From Curtobacterium sp. MCJR17_055 (GTDB taxonomy: Bacteria; Actinomycetota; Actinomycetes; Actinomycetales; Microbacteriaceae), in the NCBI RefSeq assembly GCF_003224335.1, contig NZ_QKLF01000001.1, forward strand, positions 310,001-374,000: DNA of 64,000 nt. The letters run 5' to 3'. Each line of letters begins with the position of its first letter. Position 1 is the first letter of the stretch. The notes beneath the pieces were generated by a model that searched no databases, was not told the origin of the DNA, and worked only from the letters and a program-made list of their open reading frames with translations. This document shows positions 55,160 through 62,800 of the stretch, piece after piece. The position numbers and the translations under genes are program-made.

Positions 55160-57064
55160 TCACCCGAGCGCCGGGTACAGCGCCGGGCTGGTGCGGGCGT
55201 GCGTCGCCTGCTCGAACCCGTAGCCGAGGCCGATGACGGTGCCCTCGTCGTAGGAGCGGCCGAGGAACTCGAGGTTCACGCCCGCCCCGGTGATCGTGGC
55301 GTCCGCCGCGGTGGCCTGTCCCATCGGGACGGTCACGGCCGGCATGCCGGTGTTCGGGCTGAGGCGCATGTTCGTGCCCTGCGTGCCGTACGGGGTTCCC
55401 GACGGGTAGACGAGCGCGTCGAGGTCCTGCGCGTCCATCATCCCGGTGACGACCTGCTTCCCGGTCGCGATCTGCGTGGTGTGCGAGCCCTCCGGTCCCG
55501 CCCAGGCCTGGTACTGCGCCTCCGTGATCGCGTTGCGCTGCTGGTACGTGCCCTTCCGGCTCGGTACGTACTCCCCCGAGTCGAGGATGCCCTGCAGGGA
55601 GCGCGCGGTGACGTCCGGGTCGAGGTGTTTCGCCACGTACTGGTCCAGGTCGTGCTTGAACTCGTTCGTGCTGCCGCTGCCCTCGCTGAGGACGCGGTTG
55701 AACTCGGGCGTCGCGGTGATCGGCACGACGGTCGCACCCTGGGCCTCCAGGGTGGCCCGGGCCTCGGCGAAGAGCCGCGCGGTGGTGCGGTTCGTGCCGA
55801 CCATCGACGTGACGTAGCCGATCCGCTTCCCCTGCAGCGCCGTCGGGTCGAGGAACTGCGTGTACGAGGTCGGGACCTTGCCCGCCTGGCCCTGCGTGAC
55901 CGGGTCGGCCGCGTCGATGCCGGTGACGGCGTCGAGCGCCACGGCGGCGTCGGTGACCGAACGGGCGAGCGGGCCGCCGGTGTCCTGGGACAGCGCGAGC
56001 GGGATGATGCCGTCGCGGCTCGCGAGACCGACCGTCGGGCGGATGCCGACGAGCTGGTTGTAGGAGGACGGGATGCGGATCGAGCCGCCGGTGTCGGTGC
56101 CGAAGCCGATGCCCGCCAGGTTCGCCGCGATCGCCGCGCCCGTGCCGCCGCTGGACCCGCCGGCGGTCTGGTTGGTCACGTAGGGGCTGGCGACGAGGAG
56201 CGACGATCCCGCCGGCTGGTTCGAGGAGAACTCGGACACGAACCCGAAGGCGAACTCGTCGAGGCTCGCCTTGGCGAGGACGACCGCCCCGGCGTCGCGG
56301 AGGCCGGCGACCATGGCCGCGTCGGTCGTGGTCTGGTTGTCGTCCCAGCAGCCGCAGCCGCCGGTGGTCGGCATGTCCTTCGTGTCGTAGTTGTCCTTCA
56401 GCGCGATCGGGACGCCGAGGAGCATGCTCGTCATCCCGTGCGCGGCCCGCTCGGCGTCGGCGGCCTTCGCTGCCGTGAGTGCCGCGGCGTTCGTCGTGAC
56501 GATCGAGTTGAGCGGCCGCCCGCCCGTCCCGGTGTCCGTGGTGGTCCGGTCGTACGCGGCGATGCGGTCGAGGTAGTCCTGGGTGATCTCGGCCGAGGTC
56601 GTGACGCCCGCGTTCATCGCGGCCTGCATGTCGAGCGTCGACGCCTCGACGAGGGTGAACGGCCCGTCGTCGTAGATGATCCGCTGCGACAGACCGGCGA
56701 CGTCCGGAAGCGTGATCGTGCCGTCCCCGTCGGTGTCGGCCGCCGAGACCGCCGACCAGTCCGCGTCCGCGGTGGTCGCTCCGAGGTGGTCGGACAGGAC
56801 GGTGAGGTCGGCGGTCGTGACCTGGTCGTCGCCCGTCAGGTCGAGCGCCGTGTAGTACGGGGCGAGCATCGCGGCGGGGCTCGTGTCGACCGCGGCAGGT
56901 GCGGCGTTCGCGGCCAGGGAGGGGGTCGCGACGACGGCGGTGCCGACGAGGGCCAGGAGCGCGGCTCCGGCGACGGTGGTGCGACGACGGCGGGTCACGG
57001 GGGTTCCTCCGGGGGTTCGGGTCGAGGTGGCGTCGGCCGTCCGGGAGCGGTCGGTGGCGGTCAT
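55160..57064 (-). CDS. Secreted amidase-signature enzyme with dockerin domain
   Basis: 634 aa from ATG 57064, which overlaps the cohesin gene stop (ATGA) and has GGAGGA 6 nt upstream; GTG 56998 has an equal site and would start right at the signal peptide (TRRRRTTVAGAALLALVG, cleavage near SLAANA). Residues 74-130 form a type I dockerin: calcium loops D75-LTGDDQVTTA-D86 and D110-TDGDGTITLP-D121. The amidase domain has K223 (IALKDNYD), S304/S305 (GGSSGG) and nucleophile S328 (DTGGSIRIP). It would hydrolyse an amide outside the cell while docked to a cohesin; the substrate is unknown. Lysis of peptide or wall amides is inference. Confidence 0.85.
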   Translation of the reverse strand: MTATDRSRTADATSTRTPGGTPVTRRRRTTVAGAALLALVGTAVVATPSLAANAAPAAVDTSPAAMLAPYYTALDLTGDDQVTTADLTVLSDHLGATTADADWSAVSAADTDGDGTITLPDVAGLSQRIIYDDGPFTLVEASTLDMQAAMNAGVTTSAEITQDYLDRIAAYDRTTTDTGTGGRPLNSIVTTNAAALTAAKAADAERAAHGMTSMLLGVPIALKDNYDTKDMPTTGGCGCWDDNQTTTDAAMVAGLRDAGAVVLAKASLDEFAFGFVSEFSSNQPAGSSLLVASPYVTNQTAGGSSGGTGAAIAANLAGIGFGTDTGGSIRIPSSYNQLVGIRPTVGLASRDGIIPLALSQDTGGPLARSVTDAAVALDAVTGIDAADPVTQGQAGKVPTSYTQFLDPTALQGKRIGYVTSMVGTNRTTARLFAEARATLEAQGATVVPITATPEFNRVLSEGSGSTNEFKHDLDQYVAKHLDPDVTARSLQGILDSGEYVPSRKGTYQQRNAITEAQYQAWAGPEGSHTTQIATGKQVVTGMMDAQDLDALVYPSGTPYGTQGTNMRLSPNTGMPAVTVPMGQATAADATITGAGVNLEFLGRSYDEGTVIGLGYGFEQATHARTSPALYPALG

Positions 57065-57882
57065 CGCGCGTCCTCCGTCCGGGTCGCACGGGAGGCACGG
57101 CGACGGGCGGCGACGAGGCCCGCGCCGGCGAGCAGCAGCGCGACGCTGGCGGCGATCCAGGGTGCGAGATCGGCACCGGTCCAGGCGAGCGCGCCGCCGG
57201 CGGGTGCGGGTGAGGTGTCGGTCACCGGGTCCACGGACCCGCCGGTCCCCGTGCCGGTGCCGGGTCCGCCGGCGCCGCCGGTGCCGCCCGGTGCGGTGGT
57301 CGGAGCCGCCGTCGGTGTGCTGGGAGGGCCGGGGGTCGGCGTCGGGCTCGCCGTCGGGACCGCTGCGATCGTCACGGTCGTCGAGGCCGGGTCGGTCAGG
57401 GTGGTGGTGCTGCCGTCGCTGGCGACCAGGGTGACGCTCGTGACGGCGAGGTCGACCGTGGCGGGGCTCGTCGCGGTCAGCTCGACCGACGCCGCGAGGT
57501 CACCCGACAGCGCGGGCGAGGTGCCGAGGCGGGTGTGCAGGAGCGTGACGGTGTCGCCGTCCTGCTCGACCGAGTCGAACCCGCCGTCCGGACCGGTCGC
57601 GCTGCCGTCGACGACCTCGACGGCGTCGGCGTCCGCCGCGATGTCGATCTCGTACGCGAAGACGTCGGACGTGGCCGGCAGGGTCAGGGCGACGTCGACG
57701 GTGTCGCCGACCGTCACCGTGGCCGGTGCGGTGATCGTGGCCGTGGTCGCGACCGGGGCCGCGGCGGCCGGTGTCGCCGCGAGGACGGCGAGGCCGACAC
57801 CTCCCGCGGTGATGACGGCCGTGCGGAGTGTGGTGGTCAGGCGGGTGGTCGTGCGGGAGCGGAGCCGAGTGCGGTGCTGCAT
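57061..57882 (-). CDS. Surface-anchored cohesin-domain protein
   Basis: 273 aa from ATG 57882; the open frame further up is not protein-like. Signal peptide (TAVITAGGVGLAVLAATPAAAA), one cohesin-like jelly-roll (about 48-160: VTVGDTVDVALTLPATSDVFAY ... LVASDGS), a Pro/Thr/Gly linker (about 175-225), then LAWTG at 232-236, a membrane helix (IAASVALLLAGAGLV) and a basic tail. LAxTG is the class E sortase motif of actinobacteria, so the protein is probably linked to the wall. The next gene, coupled by ATGA, encodes an amidase with a dockerin, the cohesin partner module. Confidence 0.82.
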   Translation of the reverse strand: MQHRTRLRSRTTTRLTTTLRTAVITAGGVGLAVLAATPAAAAPVATTATITAPATVTVGDTVDVALTLPATSDVFAYEIDIAADADAVEVVDGSATGPDGGFDSVEQDGDTVTLLHTRLGTSPALSGDLAASVELTATSPATVDLAVTSVTLVASDGSTTTLTDPASTTVTIAAVPTASPTPTPGPPSTPTAAPTTAPGGTGGAGGPGTGTGTGGSVDPVTDTSPAPAGGALAWTGADLAPWIAASVALLLAGAGLVAARRRASRATRTEDAR

Positions 57883-58350
57883 CCGTGCGGGTCCTTCGTC
57901 GGGGTTCGGGCTGAGCGCTTGCTCAGTGCTCGAACCGTAACGACGGGGTGTTTCGCGCTCGGGCCTCGTCGGTTTCCCACGTGTTACACCTTCGGAGCGG
58001 GCTGTCGCTGCCACTGGCATGCGGTCATGCGGCACGGAGACCGGACACGACGGCGAGCGCTGGGCGGGCCTCCTGGCCGGCGGGGCCCGGGAACCGACCG
58101 CGCGACTGGACAGACGGACGTCTACGGAGTAGTGTCCTCAGTTGGTGCATTGCAGCGAACCCATCTGACTCGCGCACACCGACCGTCTCGAACCGATCCC
58201 CCTGGATCGCATTCCAGCGAGACCACCGCTCCCCGACCGGCGAGCATGCACGTCGAATGTCGACGTGCGCGTCCGCGCTCCTGCGGCCGACGAGACCACG
58301 GAGTCCGTCCGGCCCCGCGCGACGCCGAACGACTGAAGAAAGACAGCACC
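57883..58350. other. 468-bp gene-free stretch between cohesin gene and small gene
   Basis: Divergent promoter region. It holds a perfect palindrome CACGTCGA-ATG-TCGACGTG at 58249-58267, about 85 bp before the next gene, and a minus-strand TACGGT near 57936-57941 that could serve the cohesin gene. Otherwise nothing recognisable. Confidence 0.5.
58249..58267. promoter_or_regulatory. 19-bp palindrome, possible operator
   Basis: 8-bp perfect arms with a 3-bp centre (CACGTCGA/TCGACGTG), upstream of the gene at 58351. Confidence 0.35.
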
Positions 58351-58638
58351 ATGACCACGAACGAACACACCATCATCACCGGGACCGCCATCGCGGCGCC
58401 CACCGTCTCCCCCGACCGCATCGCCGAGTTCCCCGTGCGTGAGGACCGCTCGCAGCGTGAGTACCTCGTGCGCATGCCCGCCGACGACCTCGGGTTGTTC
58501 CTGACGCCCGGCGTCCGCGTCTCCGTCGACGGCGAAGCGGGCTGGGTCGTCCCGGGCCGCTCCTGGCGCGGCGAGGCCAGCCGCACCATCCTGCAGGCGC
58601 GCGCCGTGCGTGCGCCTGAGCTGGCACTGGCCGCCTGA
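58351..58638 (+). CDS. Small hypothetical protein
   Basis: 95 aa from ATG 58351 with GAAGAAAGA upstream. Contains EFPVREDRSQREYLVRMPADDLGLF and GVRVSVDGEAGWVVPGRSWRGE, a beta-rich pattern that weakly recalls OB-fold/single-strand-binding starts (IITGTAIAAP), but no family can be named. A weak hairpin (58678-58701) follows. Confidence 0.6.
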   Translation: MTTNEHTIITGTAIAAPTVSPDRIAEFPVREDRSQREYLVRMPADDLGLFLTPGVRVSVDGEAGWVVPGRSWRGEASRTILQARAVRAPELALAA

Positions 58639-58677
58639 GCCGTACGGTCGGGTCCGCCCGACGCCACTCGACACGAG

Positions 58678-58701
58678 ACGCCGTCCCTCCGGGGGCGGCG
58701 T
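58678..58701 (+). terminator. Weak hairpin terminator candidate
   Basis: ACGCCG/CGGCGT stem extended by imperfect CCC/GGG pairs, 40 bp after the small gene. Three tandem GGCGGCA heptamers follow at 58738-58758. Confidence 0.35.
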
Positions 58702-58829
58702 TCCGTCGTTCCTGCCCTGCTGGTCGCGGCGCCCGTGGGCGGCAGGCGGCAGGCGGCAAATCGCCGTCGCGCTGGCTCCGACGACCGCAACGGGAGTACC
58801 GCTACGACGCTCGCTGGGAGGACGGACAC

Positions 58830-58970
58830 GTGGAGTCCGGGGTCGACCTCGTCGCCCTGTACCGGCGTGCGCCTGCTGACCACAGAGTGGTCGAGCGGGT
58901 GATGGAGGAGCATCGCCCCGAGTCGGGTACCGGCCCGTGGGTCCGCTACCCGGCGGCCGGGCTGCTCTGA
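58830..58970 (+). pseudogene. Short coding-like segment, small gene or remnant
   Basis: GTG 58830 has GGAGGA 7 nt upstream and gives 46 aa (VESGVDLVALYRRAPADHRV ... VRYPAAGLL). The frame continues upstream with protein-like residues (EYRYDARWEDGH) but without a start codon before low-complexity DNA at about 58740, so this may be the 3' end of a decayed gene. No family recognised. Confidence 0.3.
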
Positions 58971-59096
58971 AGCGCTGACGTGGCGCCGTCGGCGACGTCC
59001 CCTGGGTCGCTGGTGTCCACTCCCCGCGCCTGGCGACTCATCCTGTGCCGCTCCCGGAACCCCGGTGCCTACCGTGGGGACCAGGGAGGGCACATC

Positions 59097-59429
59097 GTGA
59101 AGTACATCCACTACGACGGCGCAGACGTCCTCACCGGGGACCTCATCGCGGATGCCGTCGCCGACTACGCAGCCATCCTCGGCGCGAACACCAGGACGGA
59201 CACGATCGCGGTGCCCTGCGTCGGGGACGACGGGACGCTCGAACGGACCAGGATGCTGGTGGGTCCGTCCAGCGAACTGTTGCTGCGCGAGGCGCCGGAC
59301 GACCTCCTGGAGCCGGAGGACCCGGCGTTCATCCGGCGGCTCCGGGACGCAGCGGCGCGGTGCGGCGACGTGCTCCCGGTGAACGCAGACGGGCGGACGC
59401 TGTTCGTGGGCGCCGCCGACGACGCCTGA
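59097..59429 (+). CDS. Small hypothetical protein
   Basis: 110 aa from GTG 59097 with GGGAGGG 6 nt upstream; a longer frame from 58980 is less likely. Starts VKYIHYDGADVLTGDLIADA and contains ADYAAILGANTRTDTIAVPC and a terminal LPVNADGRTLFVGAADDA. It looks like a small actinobacterial DUF protein of unknown role. Confidence 0.6.
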   Translation: MKYIHYDGADVLTGDLIADAVADYAAILGANTRTDTIAVPCVGDDGTLERTRMLVGPSSELLLREAPDDLLEPEDPAFIRRLRDAAARCGDVLPVNADGRTLFVGAADDA

Positions 59430-59465
59430 CGTCGCATCACGGACGAGCACCGGTCCGGCTGGGCA

Positions 59466-59816
59466 TCACGCCGTCGAGGGGTCAGGGCCGGCAGCGCCGC
59501 GCAGGACTTCCTCGTCCGTGGCCGTGCCGCCGAACGGGTACTGCACCCAGTGCTCCCGGTCGCCCGACTCGAACAGCTCGACGGCTCGGGACCGGCAGTG
59601 CTGCTCGTCGTTCCGGGAACCGCCGGGGGCGATGCCGAGCGCGTCGCGCAGTCCTGCAGTGTCCACCACGAACGAGGTCCCTGCGCCGCTCGACACCTCC
59701 CACGTGGTGACGCCGGCGGTGAACAGGAACCGGCGCTGCGGTCGTCCTGCGACGCGGAAGTACCGCGTCTCCGGTGGGCCCGGCTCCGGAGCGCGCGACG
59801 AGGTCGGCGACGTCAT
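59466..59816 (-). CDS. Candidate immunity protein of the RHS toxin
   Basis: 116 aa from ATG 59816, overlapping the stop of the RHS gene (ATGA). Small and without a signal peptide: RYFRVAGRPQRRFLFTAGVT, TSFVVDTAGLRDALGI, then ESGDREHWVQYPFGGTATDE. No family recognised. The position directly behind the toxin end of an RHS gene is where cognate immunity genes sit; that role is inferred from position alone. Confidence 0.55.
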   Translation of the reverse strand: MTSPTSSRAPEPGPPETRYFRVAGRPQRRFLFTAGVTTWEVSSGAGTSFVVDTAGLRDALGIAPGGSRNDEQHCRSRAVELFESGDREHWVQYPFGGTATDEEVLRGAAGPDPSTA

Positions 59817-62800
59817 CGCAGGTCCCAACTCGGCTGGGGGTCCTGGGAGTACCCGGAGTACCCGGCCACCCGGCTCTGCTCCATGTCGTAGTACGCGCTC
59901 GGTCCGAGTGGATCGACCCCTGCTGGGCGCAGCGCTTCGTCCGGAGCGCCGATGTCGACGATGTCCTTGCCCTGCATCTTCTGGTAGTCCACCCATTTCT
60001 CGTTCGCCCAGAGGTGCACCCGCTCGTGGACCGACGTGGGGAGGTGCGCCTCTGTCCAGTCGTAGACCCGGGACGGCAGCGCCTCGTACGAGGAGTACCC
60101 GTGCGCAGCTCCGTAGGGATGGACGCGGTACTCCATGCTGCGCCCCATGACCGCCGTGTCGGCGGAGGCGTTCCGCGTCACCGCACCCATGATGCCCTCG
60201 CTGACCTTCTGGCCCACGGCTCCACCGGCGCCGCCGGTGACGGTCCCCGCGAGCGCACCCTGGCCCGTGGCGGAGAGCGCTCCGGTGACCGAGTGCGGGC
60301 CAGGCCCGGTGTAGTAGCCGTACGCTCCCTGGACGCCGCCACCGATCCCGCCGGAGCTGGCACCCGCGACGACCGACGCCTTCATCCCGGTCAGTCCCGC
60401 CCGGGCTGCGATGCCCGCACCGCCGAACCCGCCGAGGGCGCCGCTGAGCGCGACCTCGCCCCAGTCGACCTCGCCCGTCGTGGCCTTCTGGATGATCGTG
60501 TCGGCTCCGGCGCTGATCAGCATCATCCCCGCCGGGCCGCCCACACCGGTCGCCATGAGCACGCCGCCGGCGACGACCATGGCACCCCCGGCGAAGTACT
60601 CCCAGTTGTCGGCGAAGAAGTCACCGGCGGCAGCGAACGCGCCGCGCGATGCCGAGCTGTCGTACGCCTTCAGTTCTGCGTCGGTGAGCGGGCGGAGTCC
60701 GGTCGGGTCGACGGCCCCGAGCGGGTCGTTGCCCGCGTACGCGTACGGGTTGCCGTCCCACCCGGCGGCGATGACCGGGGGCAGCGGATCAGCGGACAGG
60801 AAGCCCCGGGCGGTCGGGTCGTACACACGCGCACCGAGCCACTCGAAACCCGCGACGACGAGCCCACCCGTCGCCGTGACCCCGATGTCGTCCGGGAACC
60901 CGGATGCGGCGGTCGACGAGCCGACGATCCCGGTGACCGCCCAGGGATCGCCGACGTCCGTCGCCCGTGCTCCACGCCACTGGTCGGTGGTCCAGGTCGT
61001 CCCGACCGCGGTGAGCCCTGCGGGCAGCCCGAGCACCCGCTCGCCTCCCACCGCCACGAGGGTCGGTACGGCGGCGGCCGTGTCCCACCAGACCGACGCG
61101 TCGTCGACCTCCGCGAGTTCGCCGAGTGCGTCGACCCACAGGCGGTGTTCCGTCGCGGGGTGGTCGCTCGTGCCGGGGACGGGACGGTGCACGACCTCGG
61201 CCAGACGACCGATCGTGCCCCAGCCGTACTCGGTCGTCGCCCCGTCCGGGTCGATGACGGCCACGCGCCGCCCCAGGGCGTCGTGCAGGTACTCGCTGCG
61301 CGACCCGTCCGGGTGCTCCGTCGAACGGATCTGCCCCGCTGCGTCGTACTCGTGTGTCGTCGTGCCGTCGGGGCCGGACTCCGCGACCAGGCGTCCGCCG
61401 AGGTCGTACTCCCACGTCGACCGGCCCGCGTCCGTCTCCACCGCGACGAGTTGCCCCGCGGCGTCGTACTCGACCGTGGTCACACGGGCCGGACCGTCGT
61501 CCGGGCCCTGCCGGGTGACCCGGGAGACCCTCCCGTGGTCGTCACGCTCGACGAGGGTCGCACCGCTCCCGCCCGTGTGCCGGATCATGAACCCGTCGTG
61601 GAAGGCCCAGCTCTGCACGTGCCCACCGGCACGCGCGGCGATGCACCGACCGCTCGCGTCGCGGTCGAACTTGACACGGCCGAGTCCCGGGTGCTCGATG
61701 GCGACCGCCCGTCCGGCTGCGTCACGCGTCCACGTCGTCCGCACGCCGTTCGTGTCGGTCGACGCGATGCGCTCGCCGTCCGGTCCGTACTCCCAGGTCA
61801 TGCCCCAGCCGTCCCGGGTCCGGGAGGTGAGCAGACCACGACCGTCGAAGCGCAGTTCGTGGTCGACGACCCTGCCGTCGTCGCGCGTGTGGTCGTGCAC
61901 GACGACCCGACGCCGGGCGGCGTCGTGCTCGACGACCGACACCAGCCGACCGTCGACCGAGGTGCTGACCGGCCGCCCGGACGCGTCGTGCGTCCACGTG
62001 GTGGTGCGGCCGTCCGCATCCGTCCGCGAGATCGGTCGGCCTGCCGCGTCGTACCGGAGGACCGTTCGGCGCGTGAGGGGGTCGGTGATGCCGGTGACCT
62101 GGCCGAGGTCGTCGTACTGGTACTCGGTGACGGCTCCGGTCGGCCCCGTGACCCGGGTGATCCGCCCGAGGTCGTCGTGGTCGTACGAGGTGACGCCACC
62201 GACCCCGTTCACCGTGCGGACGAGCTGCCCGACGGCGTCGTAGGTGAAGCGACGCGTACCGAAGGCGGGGCCCCGGGTCGCGACGAGCCGCCCGACCCGG
62301 TCGTACTCGAACCGCGTGGTCCCGACCCCGGGCACCCGCTGCACCGTGAGGCGTCCGACCGCGTCGTACTCGAAGTGCTCGGACTCGCCCGTCGGGAACG
62401 TCCTGGCGACGAGACGCTGATCGGCGTCCCAGACGAGTTCCGTGACCCCGCCGACCGGGTCGGTGGTCCGCCACGGGCGACCGCACGCGTCGTACTCGTA
62501 CGCCGTGGTCGCGCCGGAGGCCGCCACGACGGCGACGACCCGACCGGCCGGATCGCGTTCGAGCGTCGTCAAGCCGCCCTCGCCGTCGACGAGTTCGACC
62601 GCGTTGCCCGCCGCGTCGTAGGTGACGAGTTCGGCCGAGCCGTCCTCGGCCTCGACCCGCACCGGGCGGCCGTACTCGTCGAAGCGGACCGTGGTGCGGG
62701 CGAAGGCGTCGGCGATCGTGACGGTGCCGGTGTCGCGCTCCGTCGTCGCCGAGGTCCGGAGTCCGGTCGGGTCGATGCTCGCCGTCAGGTTCCCGGCCAC

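Noticed and set aside
55199..57940. 900-residue plus-strand frame opposite the amidase and cohesin genes
   Set aside because: Antisense shadow with Arg/Gly/Val-rich translation and no recognisable domain.
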